Of a stretch of 64,000 bases of DNA, positions 24,481 through 37,795 are shown piece after piece (the first letter of the stretch is position 1; each line of letters starts with the position of its first letter). The stretch covers positions 57,058 through 121,057 of the forward strand of contig JAMXBD010003416.1 of NCBI GenBank assembly GCA_024138025.1. The letters run 5' to 3'. The position numbers and the translations under genes were made by a program. The notes under the pieces are model-generated. The model was given only the letters and a program-made list of their open reading frames with translations. It was not told the origin of the DNA and did no database searches. This DNA comes from Combretum micranthum. Lineage: Eukaryota > Streptophyta > Magnoliopsida > Myrtales > Combretaceae.

Positions 24481-26911
24481 AGTGGCATATCCTTAACTAT
24501 TTGTGTTTTATTAAATTGCATGTATATATGTTTTGCTTGTTTGAAATATGAAAATTTTATGAATATATTTAGTTGATAATTGTGCATGTTAAAATAAAAA
24601 ATTTAATGTGTTAGTATGATTTGGTAATTATTTTGCATGGTATTGTTTGTTTGGTATAAGATAAGCTCATAATTTTCTATAGAAATAAGCCTAAGCCCAA
24701 GTAGATTTTTGGAGCCCAAACATCAAAAGAACCTAAGCTTAAATCTACTTCCTTTTTCCTTTAGCTACCACAAAAGTCGATATAAGTTAGATAATTACAA
24801 AACTTTTTTTTTTTTCAAATTTCACAAACTAAAACAGATCTTAAAACTAACAGTTCTTTTAGCCCTTCATATCCCCTCCTTTTGGTTCAAATTTTTTTCA
24901 TCAATTCACCAAGAACTCCTATCCATTCATCATCTACAAGCTAAAGTCACTCAAGGTAAGTATATGTGCTTCCATGATTATTTATTTCTTTATTTTCATC
25001 ACAAAAATGACTCTTGTTCTAGTAGGTTCTTAATGGTTTGGATATGATTTTGATGACGTGTATTGATCAGTGAAACTAAATAAGTTCTTCCAGTATAGTA
25101 ATGAATATGGGGAAGTGCTGAGGTTGTTTTGGAGAGGAATAAGTTAGTGAGGTTTATGTAATGTTCAATTGTAGATATGAAGTCCTAGAAGTTGTTTGAT
25201 ATTGTGGATGTGGACTTTTTGTGTATTTGGTGTTGTTAAGTGTATGTAAGTAGTTATATGTGATTTTTATGTTGATTTAATTAAAGTAAAATGTGTTAAA
25301 GCTGAAAAAAAATGTGTAAAGAAAACAGGGTATTTTGCAAAAGTTGTGCCTAAATTTTGCCAGTCAACACGGGCTTCAACACTGGCATGCACAAGCCCAT
25401 GTAGACAAACGTTTGGCTACTGGGCACTTTTTTCACCATGGCCGTGCACGAGCCTGTGCTAAGCATGTTGTAGGCGAACTTAGGTTATGGGCAATTTTTT
25501 TTGCACAACATAGCTCGAGCACCGTGCAAAAAGTGTGTACCCTTGTTCTGCCATATATATTTAAAAAAATAAAATAAAATATTAATAATTTTCAAAATTA
25601 AAATAAAGGAATGTGTTTTTTATATGTACACATGTATGTTTGAATGCTAAAGTTATGATTTAATATGAGTTTTATTTAAGTTTTACTTTGAATGAAGAAC
25701 TTAAGAATTGTTTATAAATAATATTTAAATTTATATGAATTGAATTCTTTTCTTATAGATACTTCTTCTCAGTTGAGATTATCTATTGATCATTCTTCAT
25801 ATCTCTCAAGTATGCAGTAACATGGATATTGTTTGCCTAAGATAGACATATTCTAAATTGATCTTAATTAAAGAAGACTTAAAAATTGGTTGTATTGGTT
25901 ATGTTCTGCCATTGATTTCAACTTAGGAAGCGACAACCCTATTAACAAGATTAACATGATAGTTTAGGCGCTTAGGCCACCCTTGCGATGATGCAATAAC
26001 AATTTTATAACTGGCTCAGTAGGTAATCGATCGAGGTAACGGTATCGATATAACGTTTACTTACTCTTAAAATAAAATAATATGATTTAGTTCATGTTTA
26101 TGGGATCGGTTGAATTAAGTGATATTATGGATTAAGTAAAGTAATGATGAGGTACGGTTGCAAACCCTAGATGAAGTTACCATTCTTTTTCAGCTATATC
26201 ATATAGGAGATATAGATATTTGGGTTGCCTATATTAACTCTTTGAATGTCTATTGTTACTTAGGACCCTCAGCTTCCCAATGGCTTGTTCTGGAGTTTGA
26301 ATACTCCTATGTTACTTGATGAACTTAATTAATAGTTAATAAAATAATGGTTGTTCCATTACATATAGTCTAAGGGTGCTTGACACTTCATATTTGCCTG
26401 TGTTACTTATGTACTAGGCCTCTGGCTCATGATTCTACTTTGCAAGTGTTGATGAGGATGAGTTCTATAATCAGTTAGGTTATGGAATCGATTTTGAGGA
26501 TTTTCTGAATAAGTGACAGGATTAGGGACCCCGATCTTGTTGATGGATGCTTATGAAATAGATTAGGGAAAATGTTTTATGGATAATATTATAATATTTA
26601 AAGGTTTTATCAAACTTGTATGTATTTGTTATAAGCTTGATCTCAAGCCTATGTTTGTAATACTTATGTATATATGTATTAAGTCATTTATCTTATTGAG
26701 TAAAGGATAACAAGGCTTTGTAATTTTATGTATGGAGTTTCTCTTAATGAGATGTTTTTGAAATGGTTCTTAATTTCTTATAACAGTTTTAGATAAACAA
26801 TTGATACAAACTCTTTCTTTATAAACAATTTTACATGTAATACTACATGTAACATATGGCCGGGGACTGGATACACCTATTTTAAAAATATATGAAGTTC
26901 TGGTCCTTACA
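24480..26911 (+). mobile_element. Gypsy LTR family A, copy 3
   Basis: Contains a repeat-rich segment (25330-25560) with words of the type CACGGGC / GCCCATG / GGCCGTGCACGAGCC, which are hallmarks of many plant gypsy (Del/Tekay-like) LTRs. The family core follows at 25810-26530 (ATGCAGTAAC, ATGATAGTTTAGGCGCTTAGG, TAGGAGATATAG, TACTTAGGACCCTCAG). It ends TGGTCCTTACA at 26911. No primer-binding site follows, so it is a solo or 3' LTR. The left boundary is approximate. Confidence 0.55.
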
Positions 26912-26938
26912 CAAAGAGAAGCACAACGAGATAAAATT

Positions 26939-29900
26939 TGAAATACCCCAAGTCCTAACTTAGTTAAATTAAGATGGTTTAAATTAATAATCTAATAGAT
27001 AATTAATTGTAAAAATAGTTTAGATAAATAAAATGAGTAGACAATAGAAAAGGAATAAACAATTTGTTATAATTAAATTAGTAAATAGAATTGAGGTGAA
27101 ATTGAGATTTGAAATATTTTCCAAAATCATCTATATTCCTCAATAACTTTTCTTTCAATTCTAAAATGAAATTATCCAATTTTAATACAATCATTCATTT
27201 TAAACTCTTTTTATTTCAAATTCAAGTTTCTAAACATTTTAAATGTTTTACAAACTCTCAAACCCTTGAATTTTAGTTAACCTTCAATGCCTTAAATCCC
27301 TATAAATCTTCAAAATCGACTACTTACTTAAAAACATCAAATTTAAGCTCGAAACCAATTTAAATATCAATATCTTGTAAATTGAGTTTCTAAATTATGT
27401 TTATAAACCAAGTTATTTATTTCTGTTAAATAGATTCTCAAATCATTTTCTAATTAGTTTTGATATTTAATATAATTACTAGAAATGTTTAAATCTAATA
27501 CCCTATTTAGAAAATATCTTTAATTTTCTTTTCTTTTTTTTCTCTATCCTTATCTTCTTTCTCTCTCTCTTCTTTTCTATTTTTTTGGCTCTCTTTTCCC
27601 TCTCTCCCGTATCTTTCTTTCTCTCTTTCCTCGCCTTCTTCTTCTCTCTTTTCTTCTTCAATTCAACTCTTAAATCTCAACCTTAACAAGGTTAAATAAG
27701 AAATTAAGCTAGAAGATGAAATAGAAGAAGGAAATTAAGTTAGAACAAGAAGAAGAAGAAGAATCAATTGCATGTTTTTACAAAAGCTAAGTATATTTGT
27801 TTTATGTTGTTTTGATTCTTGTTTTTATTTATATATGATGAAATAGAACTAGGATGAAGTTGGGTTTGTGATGAAATGTGTGTTGGAGGAGGAATTGAGT
27901 ATGAAGGATGAAAACTTAAGTAGTTTTTGTACATATATGAAGTTGGGTTTGATGAAGTAGTTGATGAAGTTTTAATGAAGTGGAGTGAGATTGGATGTCT
28001 TAAAAGTTGTTTTTATGTGTCATATGTTGTTTTTATGATGTTTTAATGGAATTAAGATTTGTAAAAATAGAAAAATTTGTGTAAGAAAAATAGAGGAAAT
28101 GTATGTTGGCTGCTACACAAATTTTTCTAGTCAGCACAGGCTCCAACACAGGCGTGTACGTGCCTATGCAAACAAGATTTTCACTACTGGGCATTTTTCT
28201 AACCTTAACATGGCCTTGTTCACGGGCGTGCATGAGCCCATGCTAAACATAATGAAGTTTACTTACCATATTTTTCAACCCAGCATGGCTTCGAGCACAG
28301 TCGTGCAGCAGCCTATGCAGCCTTCCCCTGTTTCGTAGCTTTACCGTAATTTGATCGTAACTTTTTATCCGATCTTGGATTGAGGTGATTCAAAATACTT
28401 TGGAAAGCTTAAAAAGAGATCTACAACTTTCTTTCTTTTTTGAAGTTTTTGCAAATTCAAAAAATATCAAGACTGAAATTTTACTTCTTTCTAGCTGCAA
28501 CATTTTCTAAACAAAATTGACAACTTGTTTTACTAGTTAAGTGTATATAGTTAAGTATAAAATGAATCTTTTTGAGCAAAAATGAATTAATTAATGTGTT
28601 AATTCAGTTAATTGATGTAATAAAGCATGAATTGAATACATTTATAGATTTAATAAATAATTAGATTGCATATAGAAGTTAAATATAAAATGAGCTTAGT
28701 TAATAATCCTAAGTTCAACATGGCTTAAGGAACTTGAATGAGTTAAAATAAATTAGATTGATTAAGTTTAATCACCTTTGCTTAGTAATTGGATTAAATG
28801 ATTAAATCTAATCAATTGGACTAAGTTAAGTTAAAATAGATATATGATGATAACTCAAGGAGATAATTAGATATGATATAGTAATTTGATTAACTGATTA
28901 GATCTAATCAACTTGGTGAGAATTAAGCTAACATAGACTTAACTTGTAATTAACTTAGACTAATATATTAAGTTAAACCTTAAATAATAAGGAGTACATA
29001 ATTTCTAAAATATGATAAACCAAAGCTAGGTTAATTAAAATAATTTGACAGACAACAGAGAACTGTCCGTATCTTGGCAGGGCGATTTTCGTAGCCATGG
29101 CGAGGTTCCTATTTTATTTCTAATCAAATAAAAACATGAAGTGAAAGTTTAATATGGAATTTAATATGAGTTAATAAATGATTAGATTGCTTATATAATT
29201 TAATCTTTCGAACAAATGTTTGGATATGGTTTCTATTTCTTGGATTATCATCTAATCTTCATCCGGTTTAAATAAGGTACGCAGTGACATGTTTGTTGGT
29301 TGATTATGATAGGCATGTATCCAAATGGACTAAAACTTAAAGACTTCTTAAATAATGAGTGTTGCTTATGTTTGTGTCGTTGAATCCAGTCTGGAGAGCA
29401 GAAACCTTGTTCGAGCGAACATGGTAGTTTAGGCGCTTAGGTCACTCTCATCATGATGCAATGACATTTATAGATGGCTCGACGGGTAGCCGATGGGGTA
29501 AATAGTATCGGTATAACATCTATCTTGATCGGTGAGAAATAATATATTGGGGTTCATGTTTATGGGACCAGTTGAACCATTTTATATTACGAACTGAGAT
29601 GGGCAGATTATGTGTAACGACTGTGAATCTTAGATGAGGCTTTTGTTCTTTATCAGTTATATTATCTAGGAGATATAGGTATTCGAGCTGCCTATATTAA
29701 TCCCCTGAGCATCTCGTGGTTACTTAAGACCCCCAAATTCCTAGTTACTTGTTCTAAGAGTGCTCCTATATTTCTTGTTTCATTATAATAAAAGATTAAA
29801 AATTGTTACTTGTTGCATTGCATTTAGCTAAGTTTGTATGCCATTCCGTGTGTGTCTATGTTATTGTATACTAAGCTTCAGCTCATTATCGTTGTTGTTG

Positions 29901-30449
29901 TTGTTGTTGTTCTTTTTCCAGGTTTTAATGAAGATTATGTTGTTGTTGATGATGATGATTGATGGTGATGATGATGTTGATGACTTGAGTGACAATGATG
30001 TTGGCTCGGGTTTTGGGCGACGTTGGAGGAGTGAAATAAAGTAGGACCGTGGATTTTCATTATTTGTATTGGTTTTCTGTATTTGTTTAAGTACTGGATT
30101 TATATTATAAGTTGTAATATTCTTTTAAGAATCTTGATGAAGCCCATGTTTTGTAAAAGAAGCTTTTAAAGTTATGTATACCATCATAAAAGGGTATATG
30201 AGATACCTGATGGTTTATTTTGTTTTATGGATGTGAGTCTACTTATGAGAGTAGAATATAAAATGTTTTATAAAGTTTATTTTGTGAATTATAAATCTAG
30301 CGATTTCTAGAACTTGGTTTAATGATTTCATAATTTAAAAAGTGAGTAATAAATGCTCACAACAGACATATCATTCTAGAAAACCTGAGCGTATAATACT
30401 TAAGTATTATATGTGGCAGTAATACCTTAATTAAATTTATGACGTTACA
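26939..30449 (+). mobile_element. Gypsy LTR family A, copy 4 (5' LTR, 3.5 kb)
   Basis: Starts TGAAATACCCCAAGTCC at 26939 and ends GACGTTACA at 30449; a primer-binding site begins three bases later, so this is a 5' LTR on the plus strand. A long pyrimidine-rich tract (27520-27660) resembles a transcribed leader. 28090-28340 carries the CACGGGCGTGCATGAGCCC-type words. The family core lies at 29270-29900, and GTT/GAT trinucleotide runs at 29890-29985 replace sequence that is non-repetitive in the other copies. LTRs this long fit Del/Tekay-like elements. The small open frames inside are not genes. Confidence 0.65.
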
Positions 30450-30452
30450 GAG

Positions 30453-30464
30453 TGGTACCGGAGC
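30453..30464 (+). other. Primer-binding site of the gypsy element
   Basis: TGGTACCGGAGC differs from the initiator-Met consensus TGGTATCAGAGC at two positions and lies three bases after the LTR end. Confidence 0.75.
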
Positions 30465-31639
30465 AAATGACATTTGCTATTGCATAATGAATTAGGTTGC
30501 GTTTAGGATCGGTGAGTTAAGTGCGGGAAAAGCTGGAATTCGGTTTGTGTTTGTTTGTTGCTTTATGTTAATTGATAAGCCAATAGATAATAGTTGATAA
30601 AATTAATTGAATACATTAAATTAATCAACATGGCTTAAATTTACCCTCTATCAATAATTGAAATGAAATCAATTAGAATAATACATAAATTGTTGCGTAT
30701 ACTATGTTGTACCATATATATATGTTTGTATTTTATTATATGTTTTCCTTGCAATATATTATGAGTGTTGCATGTGTGTGTATGTTTTATCATGTGTTTT
30801 ATTTTATTACATATTAGTGAGTGTTTATGCAGTGTTATATGTTTAAATTAAATTTAAACTAGGATATAGTATGATTTTATATATTATTTGCATATATGTA
30901 TACATATACATGTTTCCTTTTAAATTGATTTGTCTTATAGTGTTTGTAAATGTTATGTGATATGTGTGTTTTATGTAATATATGTGTATGTTTGATATAT
31001 GTTTTGCTTGTAATCTGTTTGTTAGTGTTACATGTTATATGTTTTTTATTATATTTTGTTTAATAATGTGAAAATATAAAATTTCTTGTGAAATGTTTTG
31101 TTTTGTAATATGTTTATGAGTGTTGTTATATGTTGTTGTTTATTTGGAATTAGATTTAATTGGGATAATTGTATGATTTTGTATTTGTATACATATATGC
31201 ATGTCTTGGTATGTGTTTAATTTTGTTATATGAATGTGATTTGTTTTAATGTTTGTTTGAAAATAAACTTAACTCAAATTTGATTAATAGTAAATAGAGC
31301 ACAAATAATTTAGAACAATAGGATTTGCCCCCTTAAATCCTTTAAAATTGGAAATAAGCTTTAGATGTTTATGTTATGTTATGTTTTTATATGTGTTTGC
31401 TTTAGTTTAAAATTTGATAGATTATAATAGGATCCTTCCCTCTTATCTATACTTGTTGGTATATTGACAAGAATAAAGAATCAGATGAAAAGAAAATTTC
31501 AAGTTCCGAATCAACATCAACATCCCCAAAAATTTATTAAATTGCTAAACGAATATCCACGGAATCTAAAGAATTGACAACATATAAGTTATAAACAAAA
31601 ATATTTAGTTTTGATTAAAAAACTTCTTAAAATTGAAAG

Positions 31640-31670
<31 letters not shown>

Positions 31671-33563
31671 TTTAAATCAATTGTCAAAATAAGATTTTAA
31701 TGATGAGTAGACATATAAAATGAAACCAAATTAACAAAATTGATACATGTAAAAAAAATGAAAAATCTTAATTATGTTTTTGTTAAGGTAACAATGTTAA
31801 TAAAAATTTCAAAATACAATGTTTTTGAAAATTAAAAAAATGTAATTACTCTATATTGGATATGTGTATTGTCATATATATTCAGATGAGGGTGGAATAG
31901 TAAATTCACAACCTTCTCTTGTTATGTTGTTTAGTTGTGTCAGTCTGTGTCAAGTCATGTCGTCGTGTGTCATCTCAAGGCGAGAAACACATCGGGTCAG
32001 AGTCGAAGCCGTTTGTCATTTTGTTAAGTTCAAGTTTAAGTCTTGTTTTATTGAGCAATGAAAGTTGAATAATTGCTAAATCAGTTCATGTTGTTTTATA
32101 TGTGCTATATTGTATTAAGTAGTAGTATAGTAAAATTAAAGAAGTTTTTCAAAAGATTCAAATTAAGAAAATTAAGAACAAATGATTATGTGAATGATTA
32201 CAAGAAAAATATCAAAGTTAGATAAACATTTTGAAATCTTGAATTAAGAAATAGAAGATATATGTAATGAACAATATAACTTAGTTTTGATAGATTAATG
32301 TCAACTAATGAAGGTTGAACAACTTCATTCATCAATTCTTGCAAGCTTGTAGGATTCATCTAGATCTAAGAATTAACTTAGTTATATCAAAACTACTTAT
32401 AACTCGCTAAAACTCAATTAAACAAAACTTGCACTCATGAAAGAAACAAATAAGTAAATGATTAGAAGAGTATATAAAGCATTACCTTATATGACCCTAG
32501 CTTATAGATGAAACTAGAAGAAATTCTTGTTGAATTTTGTAAGAGAATTTGATTAAAAAGATAGAGTATGAAGGGTAGGGGAGATAGTTAGGGTCTATTT
32601 GAGAAGAGTTTTTTTTTTTTAATTGCAAAATTCCACTTTTAATTATCCTATATCTGTCTTTTTTTTACTTTTAATGCAATCGAAGAGCTTGGAAGGTTTC
32701 CATGGGCTGATTTAAGGATATGGGCTAGGCTTTTCTTTGTGCAAATGTTGGGTTTGGTGTTGACAATAAAAGAAAATGAATTTAAACTTTACAAATGACA
32801 AAACATAATTGGGCTTGGTTTTGGTTCACAACATCAAAAAATTGAAATCACATTAACATATATGCTAATTAATTGAATTGACTTATTTAGGACACTTCAT
32901 TCTTACTCTAGAAAAAAAAAAAAAAAACAATGCAATACATTACAATATAATCCAATTCAACATATTTCACTACAATTGCCTAATTACACCAATGCCTGAA
33001 ATTTTTATCAACTAAATTATTAAAATTAATTTATGCAATTACAAGAAATACATATATGCAAATTAATTTAGTATAACTAGTTTAGGATATTTCAACACAA
33101 CATCTTGGTATTGGATTTTATAGCTTACGTATGGAGGAGATTTTCATTTTAAGTAACACTGACACTATAGATAGAAATTGGAAATATTGCATAGGCTATG
33201 GTTGATACTAATAAAAGTTAGTCATGTGGTTGCTATTTTTAAGACTAGGAAAATTGTAAAACTAATCACACACACTGTTTTTAGCTTGATTTGTTTTAGT
33301 CTTGGAGGCTATAGCTGTTAATGTAATCATCATATTTTTTTTATGTTATTACCTGGAATATATAATCAAAGTTCATTGACTAAGACTTAAGAGGTTAGAA
33401 TAATTAGTTGATATGTTCAAGCTTAGAGAATATAGTTAGTGGTTTCAAGCCTTGAATGCTTTCTTATGATAAAGTTTGTGATAGAATTATTGCACTTTTT
33501 GTCTCAAGGTGTAATAGTCAAATTGCGTTCCCTTTTTTAGTAAGACCATACAAGGCCCAAACC
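30465..33563 (+). other. Decayed retroelement interior / AT-rich DNA
   Basis: 30700-31260 consists of degenerate TATGTTTTATTATATG-like and GTGAGTGTTATATG-like words, as in the untranslated leader of long-LTR gypsy elements. No gag or pol frame can be followed and no matching 3' LTR was found. An (AAT)n microsatellite lies at 31641-31669 and an A-run at 32912-32926. The element is probably truncated. Confidence 0.4.
31641..31669. repeat. (TAA)n microsatellite
   Basis: Nine to ten uninterrupted trinucleotide units. Confidence 0.95.
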
Positions 33564-34491
33564 CATGGTTGTCAAAATCAAGATTCTACCTAAAATCACT
33601 AGGAGTTCATAAAATCAAAACATAAAATAGTAAGACTCTACAATAAATGTAATTTACTTGTAAAAACTATAGATTTATTTACTATACTAATAAAACTTTA
33701 AATAAATAATAAAAATAAAAAATTTAGTATTAGTTTTAGTTACATATAACTAAAATGAAGACACAAGACTGATCATTTTATGCCTTCAAATCTTTCTCGT
33801 GTTTACTACAATTCAAATCTTGTTTTTAAGTTTTATCAATCATAATTCACATGCCCTCATTAATATGTGTTATTACAATCTTGATAATTACAATAATTAT
33901 TTACATTTAGTGATTATCCACAATCTACAATTATTAAGATGTATCGCAAATTTTATTCAAATTATCATTTGTGAGCAATTGATTTTGTCAATAATGAGTA
34001 TTTCATCTTCATTGAATATTTGTGTAAAAAATCATTAAAATTATAACAAATAAATCACATACAGAAAAAAGGAAAATAAAGAACTCTATATATTTAATAA
34101 TTTTCATTTCAATCATTTAAAATATATCGGAGTATATAATCTAAAAAAAATAACCCTCTGAAAAAAGAAATAAAAGGGAAAAAAAAAAACCTAAAATTAG
34201 GGTAGATCAAGATAAACATTAAGAACCAACCCAAAAGTTTATAAATTTAAACATATTAAAATACTTGCTTTTTCAAAGTTAAAATAGAACAAAAATGTGT
34301 AAAAGTGCTACACTTTTGATTCTACTCTAATTCTACCACCAATTCTATTGCTGATTCTACCGATTTTACTATGTAGAATTGTAAGTTTACTATGAGTTTG
34401 TTTCAATAATGATTTTATACATGAGTTGAATCAAAATCGTGTTATTAACTCGTAAAGACATACGAATAGACTTGCGAGTTTGATAACCATG
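33564..34491. mobile_element. Non-autonomous TIR element with 8-bp target duplication
   Basis: The left end CATGGTTGTCAAAATC and the reverse complement of the right end (CATGGTTATCAAACTC) match at 13 of 16 positions. The flanks CCCAAACC (33556-33563) and TCCAAACC (34492-34499) match at 7 of 8. The 928-bp interior is AT-rich and has inverted AGATTCTACC / GGTAGAATC-like words near both ends, but no transposase. The 8-bp duplication suggests hAT. Confidence 0.7.
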
Positions 34492-34499
34492 TCCAAACC

Positions 34500-35567
34500 T
34501 AGACTTTCTAATCTTTAATCTTATTTACTATAATTACATGGCAAACATTTTACTGAAATGCAGTAAGGAAAAAATAAACATGCCCATTGAGAAATGTATA
34601 ATGCGAACAATCACGAGCAAATGTCATATTATAGTTTACATAACAAAGCTTATTATATTATATGCATGAATAACAATTTATTATTTTGTAACTTAAGTGC
34701 ATAACAATTGCAATCTTAGTGTTCAGAGATTTAGAGCAACTTAGACTCCACAAATGCACATATATAATATAAATTATAGAGCACTACGCACCAATATCTA
34801 GATTTTTGGACCCCAATATCGGTATTAACAATCATTCAATTAGCCCATTGCACTTAAAAGGCATCTATATCATTATAGCAAGGTGTTCTAATTATATTTT
34901 CATAAATACTTTTAGATCTCTTAGAGCTGTGATCAACTCCACTACAAAATTAGATGGGTCTATGGATTGGTGTTCCATGACTTGTGAGACAAAAATCAAT
35001 TAGTGAGTGTGGGGGGATTTTTAAGTCAATAAGCAAGTGATAATGGGCGATATCAAGATGAGAGAGAGCAAAGAGGGTGGACCTGGCTCTTGACTTGGCT
35101 AAGTAAAACTTATATAGTTGGATATATTTTTTCTTTTTTGGAAAGTGAATTTATCCATAATAGGAAATTGCCTCTCAATTATTGGGGAAAGAACTCTCAT
35201 GAGTTTATGTAAGTGTAATATGGTTATTCAAAAATCCTTCTAAAAGTATCCATTTCTTTAAAAAAAACTATTAAGTTTAATTGTCATTGTTTAAAATAGT
35301 AAAGAGACTAGACTATGCAACTTCTTCTTTAAGGAAAAGCCATTAAGGCGAGGCTTATAGGTTTTAGGTGAGGCTAAGTATCACATTAGACTGACTGGTC
35401 CTAAGTTGGACAGGTCAACCCAAATGAAGAAGAGGTTAGATTGGGTCCAGAATGTCTATAACGAAAATTGGCTATTGACACAAGGTAATCAACAACCTAC
35501 TTACCCACAAATGGGAAGGTCCAGGACCTAAACTACAATCACATTAACTCTAAATTATCATCCCTAC
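34500..35567. other. Intergenic DNA, nothing recognised
   Basis: AT-rich, with a less AT-rich part from 35330 on that may belong to the retroelement remnant that follows. No gene seen. Confidence 0.35.
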
Positions 35568-35870
35568 AATAAGTCGATCGGAGGGATATGCAAAGATTGT
35601 AACAGGAAGGTTGTTGCAGGGTTTTCGAAGAGAAACAGAAGGGCATCCCCTCTTAAAGCTAAGTTGACAAGCGTTCTTGATGCCTTAACTATGAGCACTA
35701 GCAAAGGATTTAGAAAATTAATCATTGAAACCAACACTTTATGGCAGTAAAGGCAATTAATGAATATAATGAGACTGATTTCTGTTTATCTATGTTTGCT
35801 TCCATGAGCAGACATAAAATAACGAACTTCGAGGTGGGCAGAATCCGACGAATATGGTAGCAAAGAAAGG
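35568..35870 (+). pseudogene. Remnant of a plant RNase H-like (RVT_3) domain
   Basis: The frame from 35568 reads GGICKDCNRKVVAGFSKR, then SPLKAKLTSVLDAL and a KGFRKLIIETNTL segment. This is the usual order of the RVT_3/RNase H-like domain found in plant non-LTR retrotransposons and their derivatives (GG.CRD..G, then EAEL.A...GL, then ETDS). It runs into a stop at about 35748; a one-base shift then continues as AVKAINEYNE. The start and the rest of the reverse transcriptase are absent. It lies about 360 bp upstream of the PPR gene and is unrelated to it. Most likely a dead LINE fragment. Confidence 0.6.
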
Positions 35871-36227
35871 CTTGGAAGGAAACTCGTGGGATAATTGTGT
35901 TAAGGAATATTATTCTTCATGTGATAATTGTGTTAAGGAATATTTAAGAGACATTTTAAATTTAAGATATTTTATAATTTTTGATATGAAGACCTAATGT
36001 TATATATTTTATACCAATCTAATTTTCATTTAAATCACCTAGATTTATGTTATATTTTTATCTGCGTATACGCGTTTTCTAGTAGTTAACAAATGAAAAA
36101 TTGATTTGAATTTGTAAATTGTAATACTTAAAAGATAAAATCAAAGGGCCTTTTCAAATTATACCATTATAATCCTATCTTTTTTCCCACTCCCAGACAT
36201 TTAAACAGTGTTTAGGTTCATCATAGC
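35871..36227. other. Upstream region of the PPR gene
   Basis: AT-rich; no clear TATA box or element could be assigned. A short direct repeat (GTGATAATTGTGTTAAGGAATAT) occurs twice at about 35890-35945. Confidence 0.4.
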
Positions 36228-37795
36228 ATGCCCCTGACACTGAGGTTTCTTCATTGTACATCCCTAACCCCGAAACAACTTGCCCAAATCCATGCCCATC
36301 TCATAAAATCTCCTCGACCCCATATCCTAAACCCACTTCTGAAATCATTCACCAACTCACACTCCCCACACCGTGCTTTATACCTCTACAACCAAATGCT
36401 CCAACACCCATTTGCATACAACCACTACACTTTCACTCTTGCCATTAAAGTTTGCTCCTTCCTTCTTGCACAGCACAAAGGGCGGGAAATCCATGCCCAT
36501 GTGTTGAAAACGGGTCAGTTTAAGGATGTTTTGTGCAGAACTCTTTGGTTCATTTCTATCTAGTTCATAAAGATGTTGTTTCGGCTAACTGGGTTTTCGA
36601 GTCTATTGATTTTCTGATGTTGTTTCCTGGACTTCGATGATTTCGGGTTTAGCTAAATGTGGGTATGAGAAAGATGCCATTTTTAAGTTTTTAAGCATGG
36701 ATGTTGAGCCTAATTGCAATACGTTGGTGAGTGTTGTATCAGCTTGTTGTGGTCTGAGGGCATTTAGATTCGGTAAAGCTGTCCATGGATATGTTTTGAG
36801 GAACTTAAAAAATGAGACTAACATCATTTTAGATAATGCATTGTTGGAATTTTATGTGAAATGTGGGGTTTTGATTGTGCGAAGTACCTGTTTGTGAAAA
36901 TGCCTGACAAGGATGTGTTTTCTTGGACCAGTATTATCGGAGGGTATGCATCATTGGGATTATCTAAAGAGGCGATTGGTTTGTTTCAGGAAATGTTGGA
37001 ACGGGCAATGTCAAGCCGAATGAGGCTACAATTATTACTGTGTTATCGGCTTGCTCCCGATTGTGCGTTGGTTTTGGTGAATGGATGTATGGTTATATAA
37101 GGTCTGTGCCGGGTTTTGAGCTAAATGGCCATGTTGGTAATGCGGTGATTAACATGTTTTGCAAGTGTGGTGATATGGGTATGGCTGTTCGGGTTTTTAG
37201 TTTGCTTTCTTGTAAGGATGTGATATCTTGGAGCACCATTGTCAGTGGGTTGGCTATGAATGGATATGGTAAGCAGGCAGTGAACCTTTTTTCCCTCATG
37301 TTGGTTCATGGGGTTCCTCCTGATGAAGTAACTTTCATTGGTGTTTTATCCGCATGCAGCCACATAGGTCTCATTCGACAAGGGGTAATGTTTTACAAAG
37401 CAATGTGTGATGTTTATGGAATTGTTCCTAAAAGGCAGCATTACACTTGCATGGTTGACATGTACGGGCGGGCAGGGCTCCTGGAGGAAGCTGAGGCATT
37501 CATCAGAGAAATGCCAGTGGAAGCTGATGGACAAATTTGGGGTGCTCTGTTATGTGCTTGCAGGATTCATGGGAGTAAGGAGATGTTTGAAAGGATCAAG
37601 AAAAGGATCATTAGCGCTAGAGGCACGAAAACCGGGACTTCTGCTCTGTTATCAAAAACGTATGATCCTGAAATTGATGGGAAGGGAATGCTGATACTAT
37701 ACAAGGGGATGAAAAAATTGGCAGGGTCTAGTTGGATAGAGATTGATCCATCGTTGAACCTTCACAATACTAAATTGAATGCTGCCCTGGTGTAG
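36228..37795 (+). CDS. PLS-type PPR protein (E subgroup), frame broken by four 1-base deletions
   Basis: An intronless gene for a pentatricopeptide repeat protein of about 523 residues. Known role of the family: sequence-specific RNA binding in mitochondria or chloroplasts; E-class PLS members commonly take part in C-to-U editing. The start MPLTLRFLHCTS leads into the typical LAQIHAHLIKS opening. P, L and S repeats follow (KDVFSWTSIIGGYASLG, KDVISWSTIVSGLAMNG, HYTCMVDMYGRAGLLEEA), then an E-motif-like GSSWIEI near the C terminus. There is no DYW domain and the tail after GSSWIEI is short. The frame passes 0, 2, 1, 0, 2, with one-base losses near 36529-36532 (T run), 36614 (C), 36865-36868 (G run) and 37003-37005 (G run). 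Adding four bases gives 1572 nt, exactly 524 codons. It may be a pseudogene or a real gene with assembly errors. The exact orthologue is not recognised. Confidence 0.85.

Noticed and set aside
24709..25047. 112-codon open frame as a gene
   Set aside because: Low-complexity F/L/S/K-rich translation lying inside a gypsy LTR leader; no known domain.
25335..25577. 80-codon His/Ala-rich frame
   Set aside because: It translates the repeated CACGGGC-type LTR words and has no independent coding support.
28099..28338. 79-codon frame
   Set aside because: Same LTR repeat words as 25335-25577, in the 5' LTR of the gypsy element.
29838..30044. Acidic 68-codon frame (MMMIDGDDDVDD)
   Set aside because: Produced by GTT/GAT trinucleotide runs inside an LTR.
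37093..37534. Minus-strand frames within the PPR gene
   Set aside because: Antisense shadows of the PPR repeats; the plus-strand translation matches the family throughout.
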